NCBI RefSeq assembly: GCF_900105245.1
Contig: NZ_FNSZ01000001.1
Span: 62,001 to 126,000, forward strand
Direction: 5' to 3'
DNA length: 64,000 nt
DNA from: Streptomyces sp. 1222.5
GTDB lineage: Bacteria > Actinomycetota > Actinomycetes > Streptomycetales > Streptomycetaceae
Shown here: piece by piece, positions 34,948 to 44,784 of the stretch
Layout: each line of letters opens with the position of its first letter
Numbering within the stretch: position 1 is the first letter of the stretch
Translations under genes and position numbers: made by a program
The notes under the pieces: model-generated
The model's input: only the letters and a program-made list of their open reading frames with translations
Told to the model about the DNA's origin: nothing
The model's database searches: none

Positions 34948-36494
34948 GAGTGCCCTCCTGTTCCGGGGGTGGATGCGAGCGGAATGGGTGCGGGCGGCAT
35001 CGCCGGCGAGGGAAGCCGCGCGGTCCGGGCCGCTGGGACGGTGATGAGCAGCGGGATGGTCACGAGCAGCGTCAGCGGGCCCACGATGCCCAGCAGGCTG
35101 CCCCGCAGAAAGATGATCTGGTAGAAGGCGAAGGCCGGGACGAGGAGCACCGCGAGGGTGCCCGCGCGGTCGCGCAACCTGTGCCGTACGTCGTCCATGC
35201 GGCGTCCCGCCGCGCCGAGCAGGAAGAAGACGGCGGTTACCGCAGCCGGGCCCGCCCACAGGTAGCTCTCGATCCACAACGGCGCGGAGAGGTTGAGCAG
35301 GTCGCAGTGCGCGTACTGGGCCAGCATCATGCCGGTATCTGCGGGCTTGTCCGGCCATACCGAGCGCGGGACCAGGAACAGGACGGGTCCCAGCGCGCGG
35401 CGAGGCGAGAAGCCCTCGTCCCGCGCGTAGTCGATGCCGGTCTGCACCTGCTGGAAGGCGTCGTAGTCGCCGTTGGTGGTGAACTGCGTGGCGAGCGAGG
35501 CGACGGCGGTCATCTGCTCCCGGTCGCTGTAGCGGAAGTAGTCGCTGTAGGGGAAGACGATCAGTACGGTCGTCACGAGCGTGGCCCCGATCATGCGGAA
35601 AGCGCGGGGCCGGTTCAGCCGGGGGATGGTGAACAGCAGGGTCAGCAGCACAGTTCCGGCCCAGAATCTCGGCTTGCTGATGGGATTGTTGACGACGACG
35701 CTGAGCGCCACGAGCAGCGGCAGCAGCAGGCTGCGGATGCGGCGCAGCAGGTGGCCGCCGCCGGCCGGGCGCGGCACGTGCAGTACACCCAGCAGCGCCC
35801 AGAAGGCGGGTACGCACAGGGACCAGCTGCGCAGAGAGGAGAGAGCGGCGCCGTCCGAACCGCTTGGCCCGCGCGCTTCACCGAGAGCCTGCCGACTGGT
35901 GAAGTAGGCCATCAGTCCGCCCGGTTGTCCGGGCAGCAGCACCGTCGCGAGGGCGAGGACGAGCACGCAGACCGTGATCAGACGCCAGGGCGCGAGCCGC
36001 CGGGACAGCAGCCGTTCCGTCATTCCCGATGAGGCTAGAGCCGTGCGTCCGCTGTGCGCATCCGTGTGTACAGTGCGCGCGCGTTCCCGGTGAGCGGCGA
36101 ACAGTGTTCCCGCACCGTGGGCGAGGAGTCCGAGTTCGACGACGGCCACGGCCGTGAGGGAGGTCTCCTCGCCCGCCCTGTAGCCCCAGGGATATGCGTC
36201 GGTGGCGAGCATGGCGAGGGGCGTCAGGCCGAACCAGATGTAGGTGAAGACCCAGAAGCCGAGGGCGACCAGCCGCACGCTCGTAGCAGTGAGCACACGG
36301 GTGAGCGCAATGCCGGCGTGCATCACGACGACACCCTGCAGGACAAGTGCCGTCGTCACGGGCGCGTCGCGCTCCTGCAGGACCATGACCGGCAGGAGAA
36401 CGGCCAGCGCCAGCAGCCACAGGGCGACCGGCACGACGCTGCGGCGGCCGACTCGAACTTCACCAACATTCGCGCATTTAGGCACAAACTTCAT
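34944..36494 (-). CDS. Wzy-like polysaccharide polymerase
   Basis: About 516 residues from ATG 36494 (MKFVPKCANVGEV); the site upstream is weak and another start inside the frame cannot be excluded. About 11-12 membrane helices with a large loop containing GIDYARDEGFSPRRALGPVLFLVPRSVWPDKP, a pattern seen in O-antigen/EPS polymerases of actinobacteria and cyanobacteria. It would link repeat units outside the membrane. It heads the minus-strand operon polymerase-copolymerase-flippase. Confidence 0.82.
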   Translation of the reverse strand: MKFVPKCANVGEVRVGRRSVVPVALWLLALAVLLPVMVLQERDAPVTTALVLQGVVVMHAGIALTRVLTATSVRLVALGFWVFTYIWFGLTPLAMLATDAYPWGYRAGEETSLTAVAVVELGLLAHGAGTLFAAHRERARTVHTDAHSGRTALASSGMTERLLSRRLAPWRLITVCVLVLALATVLLPGQPGGLMAYFTSRQALGEARGPSGSDGAALSSLRSWSLCVPAFWALLGVLHVPRPAGGGHLLRRIRSLLLPLLVALSVVVNNPISKPRFWAGTVLLTLLFTIPRLNRPRAFRMIGATLVTTVLIVFPYSDYFRYSDREQMTAVASLATQFTTNGDYDAFQQVQTGIDYARDEGFSPRRALGPVLFLVPRSVWPDKPADTGMMLAQYAHCDLLNLSAPLWIESYLWAGPAAVTAVFFLLGAAGRRMDDVRHRLRDRAGTLAVLLVPAFAFYQIIFLRGSLLGIVGPLTLLVTIPLLITVPAARTARLPSPAMPPAPIPLASTPGTGGHS

Positions 36495-36691
36495 TAGAAG
36501 CGTTATAGCCGCCACGGCCGCTGCATCCGCACAGGCGCGCGCGTTGGCGGACCCGGACCAACCGGCGAGCGCCGTCATCGGGTGATGCGGCAGATCGCAC
36601 GGCGTGCCCTACTCCGCAAATCGGGACATATATGTATTTCTTTACTGACTGATCACCCATCAGATCTTTCGATGGCCCAAGGAGTTCACCC

Positions 36692-37672
36692 ATGACCAAG
36701 CAGGTAGACGTCGTCGTTGCCGGCGGCGGAGGATTCATCGGGGGCCACCTCGTCGCAGACCTGCTGGCCCAAGGGCTGACCGTGCGCTCCATCGACGTCA
36801 AGCCCCGCCACGCGTGGTACCAGGTCCACGACGGTGCCCAGAACGTGGTCGCCGATCTCTCACTCCTCGACGATGCGCGCGCCGGCGTACAGGGCGCACG
36901 CCAGGTGTACATGCTCGCCGCCGACATGGGCGGCATGGGCTTCATCGAGAACAACAAGGCCGCGTGCATGATGTCGGTGCTCACCAGCACCCACATGCTG
37001 CAAGCCGCGCACGAGGCCGGCGTGGAACGCTACTTCTACTCCTCGTCCGCCTGCGTCTACGCCGCCGCCAAGCAGACCGATGCGGACGTCACGGCGCTGC
37101 GCGAGGAAGACGCCTACCCCGCGCAGCCGGAGGACGGCTACGGCTGGGAGAAGCTCTTCTCCGAGCGGATGTGCCGCCACTACGCGGAGGACTACGGCTT
37201 CACCACCCGCGTCGCCCGCTACCACAACGTCTACGGCCCCCACGGCACCTGGGACGGCGGCAGGGAGAAGGCCCCCGCCGCCGTATGCCGCAAGGTGGCC
37301 GAGGCGGCCATGTCCGGGGATCACCGCATCGAGATCTGGGGCGACGGCCAGCAGACCCGTTCCTTCATGTACATCGACGACTGCCTGCACGGCACGCAGA
37401 TGCTCATGAAGGGAGGCAGCGGCATCCCGGTCAACCTCGGCTCCTCAGAACTGGTGACCATCAACCAGCTCGTCGACATCGTCGAGGAGATCGCGGGCAT
37501 CCGCTGCAAGCGCAGCTACCGGCTCGACGCCCCGCAGGGCGTACGCGGCCGCAACTCCGACAACACGCTGATCCGCGAGATCTACGGATGGGAACCGTCG
37601 ATCCCTCTGGTCGACGGCCTGGAGAAGACCTATGCCTGGGTCTACGACCAGGTGAAGCGCTCCCACCAGTGA
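36692..37672 (+). CDS. GDP-mannose 3,5-epimerase-like NAD-dependent epimerase
   Basis: A 326-residue short-chain dehydrogenase, ATG behind AAGGAG. NAD-binding GGGGFIGGHL at the start, SSSACVY and the catalytic YGWEKL (Y-x3-K). The segment LAADMGGMGFIENNKA is the hallmark of GDP-mannose 3,5-epimerases, which convert GDP-D-mannose to GDP-L-galactose/L-gulose. It would supply an unusual L-sugar to the exopolysaccharide. Divergent from the polymerase gene across a 197-nt AT-rich spacer (GACATATATGTATTTC), and 32 nt before a glycosyltransferase gene. Confidence 0.88.
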   Translation: MTKQVDVVVAGGGGFIGGHLVADLLAQGLTVRSIDVKPRHAWYQVHDGAQNVVADLSLLDDARAGVQGARQVYMLAADMGGMGFIENNKAACMMSVLTSTHMLQAAHEAGVERYFYSSSACVYAAAKQTDADVTALREEDAYPAQPEDGYGWEKLFSERMCRHYAEDYGFTTRVARYHNVYGPHGTWDGGREKAPAAVCRKVAEAAMSGDHRIEIWGDGQQTRSFMYIDDCLHGTQMLMKGGSGIPVNLGSSELVTINQLVDIVEEIAGIRCKRSYRLDAPQGVRGRNSDNTLIREIYGWEPSIPLVDGLEKTYAWVYDQVKRSHQ

Positions 37673-37704
37673 TGACCGGCCACGTGTGAGGAGACGGACC
37701 ACCG

Positions 37705-38913
37705 ATGAGGATCTTCGTCCACGACTACAGCGGCCACCCGTTCCAGGCCCAACTGAGCCGGGAGTTGGCACGCCGCGGCCACGATGTCGTCCACTCGACG
37801 TGCCGGGCGTACGTTTCCGGCAAGGGCAACCTCGCCGGGGACAGCGCCGGTCTGCGTTTCGTCACCATCGGTGACAGCATCCGGTTGCGCAAGGAGGCCT
37901 ACTTCCGCCGGCTGGCTCAGGAAACCCGTCTCGGCCTCGAACTCGCCCGGCAAGTTGTGCGGGAGAAACCCGATGTGGCCCTGCTGTCCAATCTGCCGAT
38001 CCCGGTGCTCGTCGCCACCGCCGCAGTACTGCGCAGGCTGGGCATCCCTTGGGTGCTGTGGCACCAGGACGTGACCGCGGTCGCGCTCAAGAGTTTCGCC
38101 GCCGGCGATGTCGCCAGGTCGATGGGGATCGCCGCCAAGGTTTTCGGGGCCGGTGAGAAGTGGTCGGCGCGACAGGCTGCGGCGATCATCGTGATCGCCG
38201 ACTCCTTCGTGCAGGTCCACAAGCAATGGGGCACCGCCGACAAGGTCACCGCCATTCCCAACTGGGCACCGCTGGACGAGATCGTCCCAGTCCCACGAGC
38301 CAACGCATGGTCCACCGAGCACGGACTCGACGGCGTGCGCACGGTGCTGTACTCCGGCACTCTCGGCCTCAAACACCACCCGGCGCTTCTGGTGCAACTA
38401 GCAGAAAGGCTGCGGGAGCGGGGCGTGCCAGTGCGCCTCGTCGTCGTGAACGACGGCCCCGCCGTACCCGTGCTGCGCGAAACCGCCGCGGCCCGGGGCG
38501 TCGACATGACCCTGCTGCCCTTCCAGCCGTACGAACGGCTGCCCGAGGTGCTGGGCAGCGGTGACGTTCTCGTGGTCCTTCTCGCGCCGGAGGCGGGGCA
38601 GTTCTCGGTACCGTCGAAGACCCTGTCCTACTTGTGCGCCGGGCGGCCGGTACTCGGGCTGATGCCCCCCGACAACCTCGCCGCGCGGCTGCTCCACCAG
38701 TCCGGGTCAGCGGTCTTCCCACCCGAGGAGGCCACGCTGGACGAAGCCGCCGCCTGGGTCGAGGAGATCCTTGCCGACCCCGCTCGTGCCGAGCGACTGG
38801 GCAAGGAGAGCCGCGCGCTGGCCGAGCGGGAGTTCGCCTTGGAGGGGTGCGCGTCCCGGTTCGAGGAGATCTTGCGCCAGGTGAGCGAGGACACGTACCG
38901 CAGCCGCCGCTGA
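37705..38913 (+). CDS. GT4-family glycosyltransferase (WbuB-like)
   Basis: A 402-residue GT-B enzyme, ATG after GTGAGGAGAC. Opening MRIFVHDYSGHPFQAQLSRE and TRLGLELARQVVREKPDVALL are seen in WbuB-type transferases. The C-terminal domain has TVLYSGTLGLKHHPALLVQLA and PFQPYERLPEVLGSGDVLVVL, followed by VPSKTLSYLCAGRPVLGL in place of the EX7E motif. Probably adds an L-sugar made by the preceding epimerase; this is inferred from adjacency. Its stop is 3 nt from the convergent glycosyltransferase stop. Confidence 0.87.
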   Translation: MRIFVHDYSGHPFQAQLSRELARRGHDVVHSTCRAYVSGKGNLAGDSAGLRFVTIGDSIRLRKEAYFRRLAQETRLGLELARQVVREKPDVALLSNLPIPVLVATAAVLRRLGIPWVLWHQDVTAVALKSFAAGDVARSMGIAAKVFGAGEKWSARQAAAIIVIADSFVQVHKQWGTADKVTAIPNWAPLDEIVPVPRANAWSTEHGLDGVRTVLYSGTLGLKHHPALLVQLAERLRERGVPVRLVVVNDGPAVPVLRETAAARGVDMTLLPFQPYERLPEVLGSGDVLVVLLAPEAGQFSVPSKTLSYLCAGRPVLGLMPPDNLAARLLHQSGSAVFPPEEATLDEAAAWVEEILADPARAERLGKESRALAEREFALEGCASRFEEILRQVSEDTYRSRR

Positions 38914-38916
38914 CGA

Positions 38917-40122
38917 TCACCCGGCCGGTTGACTGGCAGCCGGCTGCTCAGGGCTGTTTCCGCCCGGGCCTGCCGGCGTCCGCACGTCACCAGCCCCATC
39001 GCGACGTGGCATGCACGCCCGATAGGTCTCCAAGAGGCGGTCGGCCACGGCCACAATGGAGTAGACGTCCTCGACCGCGCGGCGGCCTGCTTCCGCCATG
39101 CGCGCACACAAGTCCGGGTCACCGAGCAGCCGACGGACCGCGTCGGCCATGCCCTCGGGACTGCCGTCGGTGACCAGAGCGGCACCGCGACGCTCCAGCT
39201 CAGAGGCGATGCCGCAGCTGTCGGTGCAGACGACCGGCGTGCCAGCGGCCAACGCCTCGATGACCGTCATCCCGAACGGCTCGTCCACACTCGCCAGCAC
39301 ATGGACCGCCGCACCCAGGTAGGCCTCGTGTGTCTCGGCGGGGTCGACCGGACCGCCGTAGCGGACCACGTTGGTCAGCCCGTCGGCGATGAGCCGGCGC
39401 ACCGCGGGCAGCGACCCGTCGTCCGGGCCGTACAGCGTGAACCGGGCCTGCGGCACCCACTGGTGGACCAACGCGGCCATCCGCACAAAGGCCTCGGGGC
39501 GCTTGCGCGGATGCAGCCGGGCCAGGAACAGCACGTGCGGCTCGCGCGGTTGCCGCTCCCCTGCAGCGGGCGGGGCCGGTCGGATGCCGTTCGGCAGAAT
39601 CCGCAGCGGCGGGGCGTCCGGCTCCAAGACGTCCGCCACCAGCCGGCGCTCGTGCTCGGTAAGGACCAGGCAGGTGCGCGTCCGCCGGAGCAGCGGCAGG
39701 TATAGCCGGTCGAACATCCTCACGGGGAGCGCAGTACGAGGCTCGACCATGCCGTGCGTCTGCGCAACGCACGGGACGCGGCGCAGTGCGGCGACGGCGA
39801 GGGCGGCGAGGGAAACCAGGTCACGTCCCGCATGCACGTGCACGACGTCGGTCTCGCCCATCGCCCGCCACAGGTCGCGCACCAAGAGAGGATGGAGCAG
39901 GCCGATGAAGCCCCGACGGGGCAGCAGCGTACGGGCCGGGCGGGTACGAAGCCGGATCGGTCCCACATGCTCAGGTGCCCGCCCGCGCCCCCGCCACAGC
40001 GCCATCAGGGTCACGTCGTGGCCTCGTGCGGCCAGTTCCTCCGACTGGGCGATCGCCACGCTCGGCGGACCGCCGAAGGCTCCGTCGTCGCTGATCAGCG
40101 TGACCACATGGAGCAGCCTCAT
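38917..40122 (-). CDS. GT4-family glycosyltransferase
   Basis: A 401-residue GT-B enzyme, ATG 40122 overlapping the acetyltransferase stop (ATGA). N-terminal MRLLHVVTLISDDGAFGGPPSVA with the GGPP acceptor loop, VVHVHAGRDLVSLAALA, then C-terminal HVLFLARLHPRKRPEAFVRM and DEPFGMTVIEALAAGTPVV, the EX7E donor-binding motif. A Pro/Gly tail of about 30 residues follows. Transfers a sugar from a nucleotide donor to the growing repeat unit on the inner membrane face. Confidence 0.9.
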   Translation of the reverse strand: MRLLHVVTLISDDGAFGGPPSVAIAQSEELAARGHDVTLMALWRGRGRAPEHVGPIRLRTRPARTLLPRRGFIGLLHPLLVRDLWRAMGETDVVHVHAGRDLVSLAALAVAALRRVPCVAQTHGMVEPRTALPVRMFDRLYLPLLRRTRTCLVLTEHERRLVADVLEPDAPPLRILPNGIRPAPPAAGERQPREPHVLFLARLHPRKRPEAFVRMAALVHQWVPQARFTLYGPDDGSLPAVRRLIADGLTNVVRYGGPVDPAETHEAYLGAAVHVLASVDEPFGMTVIEALAAGTPVVCTDSCGIASELERRGAALVTDGSPEGMADAVRRLLGDPDLCARMAEAGRRAVEDVYSIVAVADRLLETYRACMPRRDGAGDVRTPAGPGGNSPEQPAASQPAG

Positions 40123-40712
40123 GCCCACTCCCCCTTGGCCGTCAGCGCCGCACCGGGTGCAAGGTCTCGGTGGGCGACGGCACCCGCGCCCACGACGCTG
40201 CCCCGGCCAACCGTGACGCCGCGCAGGACGACGGCGCGGGCCGCGACCCAGCTTCCCGGCTCGAGCCGGATAGGACCGTTGTCGAACTCGAAGGTGGCGG
40301 AGCGGCGGCTGTGGCTGCCGGTGCACAGCAATGCACTCTGGGAGACGCAGCAGTCGCTGCCGATGGTGACGGGCTCCAGATTGAGAATCCAGGCGCCCTC
40401 GCCGAGCCACACGTCGTCACCGATGTCCAGCTTCCACGGCCAGTGGACCCGCACCCCGTGCCGGATCAGCACCCGCTTGCCGACGCGGGCGCCGAAGGCC
40501 CGCAGCAACGCCGGGCGCCAGCGGGCCGGGAACCACCACTTGACGAACAGCAGGTGCAGGACGGCGAACCAGGCGGCCTGGACGAGCAGGGGTCGGCCCT
40601 TGTCGTATCCCGCTCCGGTGAACTTCCGCAGGCACCGCGTCACGACGGGTCGATGCACCGCGGACGACCCCGCGGCGTCGCCGGGTTGCGGAACGGGTAC
40701 GGTCTTCGCCAT
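40119..40712 (-). CDS. WcaF-like hexapeptide acetyltransferase
   Basis: A 197-residue left-handed beta-helix enzyme. RCLRKFTGAGYDKGRPLLVQ and AWFAVLHLLFVKWWFPARWR are typical of colanic-acid WcaF-type acetyltransferases, followed by hexapeptide turns (VLIRHGVRVHWPWKLDIGDD, VTIGSDCCVSQSALLCTGSH, VVLRGVTVGRGSVVGAGAVA). The catalytic His is in the TGSH region. Acetyl-CoA-dependent O-acetylation of an EPS sugar is the likely reaction. Translationally coupled to the following glycosyltransferase. Confidence 0.87.
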   Translation of the reverse strand: MAKTVPVPQPGDAAGSSAVHRPVVTRCLRKFTGAGYDKGRPLLVQAAWFAVLHLLFVKWWFPARWRPALLRAFGARVGKRVLIRHGVRVHWPWKLDIGDDVWLGEGAWILNLEPVTIGSDCCVSQSALLCTGSHSRRSATFEFDNGPIRLEPGSWVAARAVVLRGVTVGRGSVVGAGAVAHRDLAPGAALTAKGEWA

Positions 40713-40875
40713 GAAGGTGTCCTTCCCGGGGGGGCGATGCTCCTGCGCGATCCTTCACGCCGCGCACGCGGTACCACCTGTGATTCAGGTGTGTTGCCGA
40801 CAGGCTGGCCCGGATGGCCGAGCAGCGCCCCCCTCCAGGGCCCAACCACCGCCCGCACCGCTTGAAAGCCGGCCC

Positions 40876-42348
40876 TCAGTAGGCGCCCTGCCCGTCCAGC
40901 ACCGCCCGTACGGTACGAGCCATCACGTTCATGTCCCCGGCCAACGACCAGTTGTCGACGTACCGCAGGTCGAGCGCGACCGTCTCATGCCAGGAGAGGT
41001 CGGAGCGCCCGCTCACCTGCCACAGCCCCGTCAGACCGGGCCTCACGTGGAGGCGGCGCATCTCGATCTGGTTGTACATGAGAACCTCCTCAGGCACTGG
41101 GGGCCGAGGCCCGACCAGGGACATGTGACCGAGGAGAACGTTGAACAGCTGGGGCAGCTCGTCCAACGAATAGCGACGCAGGATGCGACCCAGCGGCGTG
41201 ACACGGGGGTCACGGCGCATCTTGAACATGTGGCCGTCGTTCTCGTTCGACGCCGCCAACTCGCTCTTGAGCCGGTCCGCGCCCACCACCATCGTGCGGA
41301 ATTTCCACATAGGAAACCGGGTGTTGTCCCGTCCCACCCGCAACTGCCGGTAGAAGGCCGGCCCAGGCGAACCCAGCCGAACAGCCAGCGCCAGCGCCAG
41401 CAGCAGCGGCGCGAGCAGGACGAGCAGCAACAGCGCGCCCACCCGGTCCATCGCGGCCTTCACCAGGACCGGCACGCCCCGGCGCGCCGGCGGCAGGATG
41501 TGCAGCTGGGTCAGTCCAGCCGCCGAGGTGAGCCGCAGCCGACGGCGAGCAATGTCGACGATGCCAGGCAGCACGACCAGCGGACACCCCCGGTCGTGCA
41601 GGGCCCAGGACAGCCGGCGCAGCCGCTCCCCTGACATCTGAGGGCTCGCCACGACGAAGACCAGGTCAGCCGGGAGCACGTCGACCGACTCCAACACCGC
41701 CGTCGCATCCTGCTCGGGACTCTCCGGAGCCTCTCGCGACAGCCGTCGGCACACGGGCACGCCGGAGAGCACATCGTCGTCCCCGACCGGGCAGGATCCC
41801 ACGACCACGTACTCGTGGTCGGTGCGCTGGGCAAGCTGCGCGACCACCGCGTCGACCGTCGGCCCCTCACCGACCACCAGAGCATGCCGCAGAGCCCGGC
41901 CGTTGCGTCGGGCGGCCAGCAGGTGACGGTAGATCACCTTCCGGCACAACGCTGTCAGAACCAGTGCGGGAAGCAAAGCGGTGAAGGCCTCGGCCGGCAC
42001 GCTCTCCCCTCCACACAGCACACGCAGGGTCGCCAGCGCACCAACAAGCACCAGCCAATCCCGCATGACGGCCCTCAAGCCGCCGCCGTCACCCCACGCG
42101 GAGGGCGTATACCGCTTCCCGACCACTCTGATCAGCGGCCACAACACGGCGGCGGCCGCCGCCAGACGCAGGGGGTGCGGCTCCTGGACCTCCACGATCG
42201 CAGCCGCGACGGGCAACGACGCGCCGACCAAATCCACGCACACGGAAGCGGGAATGTACCAGCGCGACGGCATGCCCTTCGGATGGGTGCGGTGACGGGG
42301 CAGGAGAACCGGCGCCTGCTGGGTTGCCGCAATTCCGAACGGCTTCAT
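40876..42348 (-). CDS. Initiating polyprenyl glycosylphosphotransferase (WcaJ-like)
   Basis: A 490-residue membrane enzyme, ATG 42348 behind AAGGAGAGGC. Four N-terminal helices, a central Rossmann-like domain (ALVVGEGPTVDAVVAQLAQR), a further helix (VGALLLLVLLAPLLLALALA) and the conserved catalytic domain: FPMWKFRTMVVGADR, SLDELPQLFNVLLGHMSLVG and GLTGLWQVSGRSDLSW. It transfers a sugar-1-phosphate to undecaprenyl phosphate, starting each repeat unit. It lies at the outer edge of the locus and heads the 40.1-42.3 kb minus-strand group, 163 nt before the acetyltransferase. Confidence 0.93.
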   Translation of the reverse strand: MKPFGIAATQQAPVLLPRHRTHPKGMPSRWYIPASVCVDLVGASLPVAAAIVEVQEPHPLRLAAAAAVLWPLIRVVGKRYTPSAWGDGGGLRAVMRDWLVLVGALATLRVLCGGESVPAEAFTALLPALVLTALCRKVIYRHLLAARRNGRALRHALVVGEGPTVDAVVAQLAQRTDHEYVVVGSCPVGDDDVLSGVPVCRRLSREAPESPEQDATAVLESVDVLPADLVFVVASPQMSGERLRRLSWALHDRGCPLVVLPGIVDIARRRLRLTSAAGLTQLHILPPARRGVPVLVKAAMDRVGALLLLVLLAPLLLALALAVRLGSPGPAFYRQLRVGRDNTRFPMWKFRTMVVGADRLKSELAASNENDGHMFKMRRDPRVTPLGRILRRYSLDELPQLFNVLLGHMSLVGPRPPVPEEVLMYNQIEMRRLHVRPGLTGLWQVSGRSDLSWHETVALDLRYVDNWSLAGDMNVMARTVRAVLDGQGAY

Positions 42349-42789
42349 GCCTCTCCTTAGAAGCTCCGATCCTAGACAGCTGGCGGGCCCCACTTCCCGC
42401 ACCCCCGGAACCACACCTTCACGCGATCTTTATATCAAGGGATAGGCCCTATGTCCGATTTATCCTCAACATCATTCAACGCGTCTGGATACGCAATCCT
42501 CAGCCGGAGCGCGATGGTGACTCCCACGACAGCGCAGGACGCCCCCCGAGCCGACCGAGACAATGCCCGCCAGCCCGCGTCAGCCGACGACCCGATCCAA
42601 GCCCTGCGGCAAGCGCAGGTAAGCCGTGTCCATATCGCATTTGAAGCCACATGCCACGCATGGGCATGAGAAAAGGGCCGCTACACGCCGGAGACCACCA
42701 ACAAACGGCGGCACCGCTGAGCGCCGCGTCCGCACTGCCGCGGCATCACCAGCCGGCTGTTCTGCCCGCGCTCGACAGTCGTAGGCCTA
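42349..42789. other. Gene-free interval
   Basis: 441 bases with no supported gene. An AT-rich segment at about 42428-42470, containing the palindrome ATAGGCCCTAT, lies upstream of the sugar transferase gene and may be its promoter. Confidence 0.4.
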
Positions 42790-43692
42790 CTACGGCACCC
42801 AGCTGTCGAGTACGGCTTGGGCCAGGACGTCGTACCGCCATGCACAACGACTTATCGCCGCAGGATCGGCGTCGTCAGGCAGATGCAGCGCCACTCTTCC
42901 CGAGATCTTCGAGGGCGACCAGGGCGTTCTTCTGTGCCAGGTGGGCGGCGGTGCGGGCGCAGAAGTCGCCGCGCCGGTCGGACACGCGGGACATGATCTG
43001 GCCCATGGCCGTGATCGGCTTGTGCCGGTTGCCGCTGCTCCCCTCTTCTGCCGGGCCAGGCACTGCTGAAGGCGCCGATACCGGACGGCTTCGCCGGGCG
43101 TGATGAACGACCGGTCGAAGAACTCGCCATCGGAGGTGACGGCCGCCGCAGCGACTCCCCGGTCTATGCCCACTGCCGTGGACAGGATGGCGTGTTGCTC
43201 GGGGGTGACGGCATGGTCGTCCACGAGGAACGACACGAACCACAGGCCGCCCTTGCGGGACACCGTGGCCGACCGGATCTCACCACCGATCGGGCGGGAC
43301 CACCGGCAACGGGCCCGTCCAAGCTTCGGCAGCTTCGCCCGGCCCCACGTACGGCCCAGGCATTCCACGGTGATGAGGTTCCCGGCAGGGAACCGGAACG
43401 AGGGAGACCAGCGCGCCCTGGACCGCCACCGGACCTTGAACGTCCCGTGCTCCCGGCACGCCCGGTCCAAGTCCTTCAGCGTCTGCTGAAGAACGTGCGA
43501 CGGGGCGGCCTTCAGCCACTCGTGCTCGCCCTTGGCCTCGGCTTACTCCTTACACTGCGGGGCATAGTTGCGGTGCTGGCGACGCTGATCGAGGCCGGTG
43601 TTCCACACGGCCCGGCCCCTGTGTCCGAACTCCTCGCACTGTGCAGCCTGTTCACCAGTTAGCTCGAGCCGGTAACTGCGCCCTGCCAGCAT
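42790..43692 (-). pseudogene. TnpB (IS200/IS605 OrfB) remnant
   Basis: Starts MLAGRSYRLELTGEQAAQCE at ATG 43692. An in-frame TAA at 43543-43545 interrupts it, then AEAKGEHEWLKAAPSHVLQQ and LKDLDRACREHGTFKVRW follow in frame. The first RuvC Asp is present (AVGIDRGVAAAAV). A frameshift near 43030 puts the RuvC Glu (NALVALEDLGKSG) in another frame. The C-terminal zinc finger and last Asp are missing. No tnpA or hairpin ends were found beside it. Confidence 0.8.
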
Positions 43693-44784
43693 GGAATCAC
43701 CCCCCCTTCAGCTGATGTGTTCAACATGGCGGCGGCCACTGACAGTCAGCGAACTCCGCCGTTGCGCGGCTCCGACCCGGGATGAGCTAACCCCGCCCCA
43801 AAGGACGAGGCCTGCGCTCAGGAAACAGGTCAACCCTGGCTCCGTGCTCGTTCCCAGCATCAGCAGCGTCACGAGGAACACGGCGGCCAGTGCTCCAGGA
43901 GGTGTGTTCAACGGCGCCGGAAGCACTGTGGTGAACAAACGGACCGTCATCCGGGAGAACACCCCGACCAACTGCAGCCCGTCGGTGGTGCCCGGCTGCA
44001 CCGGTGAAGCTGGCAGGCGACCTCCCGCTGGGCCGCCGCACCCCGCCGCTAGCCCTTCATCTGGGGGCCGGACAGGCAGCGAGCCAGGTCCGCCGACCGG
44101 TGGCGACGTGCGCTCGTAGCGGCGGTGGGGACTCGGCAGCCGGCGAGCCCGGCCATGGGGGTTCGACTGTCCAGCGGTGACGACCCAGTCACGTCGAGGT
44201 TTCGCCGCCCTTGCGGGCCGCCGGACCACCGCCGTCAGCAGGTTCGCCGGGTCGGCTCCGAGCCGCGGAAGTTTACTCCCCGAGTGGCGCACGCATCCCC
44301 CGTATGGGGCACCCATCTGGCGGACTGGGCAGGAGCACGACGGTGAGATGGCCGACACGAAGGCGCGCATCGTCGGGCGGTGCCTGAATCTGGTGTGCCA
44401 GTGCGGGCGGGGGCGTTGACGACCAGACCGGTACTCGTACGCCAGGCACACCAGAGCATCCGGCGGCAGCGGATTCGGTCTCGGCTAGGTCGGGCGGAGC
44501 CGCCAGATCCGGCCCTTCCAGTCAGTACGTGGCGTGTGGCTGCAAGAGTGCCGGCACGGCTCGACGTCTGCCCCCTGGCCCGTGAAGTTCGGTCGACGGT
44601 GCTGAGGACCGAAGTGATGCATGATCACGCACCTTGCCGCCTCAGGTGACGAACCTCGAGATCAGATGGGTCCAAGACCCGGATGGGTCCTCCGATGAGC
44701 GCTGCGGGCCACGCCGATCTAGCCTCCGAAATGAGCGCACAGTGGATCTTTGATGGTGCGCTCTACTCGGCTGAAGGAGGAGAC
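43693..44784. other. Gene-free interval
   Basis: About 1.1 kb without a gene I can support. A long minus-strand frame (43708-44451) includes a hydrophobic stretch (LAAVFLVTLLMLGTSTEP) but has no start signal or recognised domain. Confidence 0.4.

Noticed and set aside
42437..42460. ATAGG-CCTAT palindrome, also as ATAGG-5 nt-CCTAT near 29027
   Set aside because: Spacing differs (1 versus 5 nt) and the sites are too short to claim a shared EPS operator.
43708..44451. 247-codon minus-strand frame with a possible membrane helix
   Set aside because: No start signal and no recognised family; the rest is Arg/Pro-rich as in chance frames.
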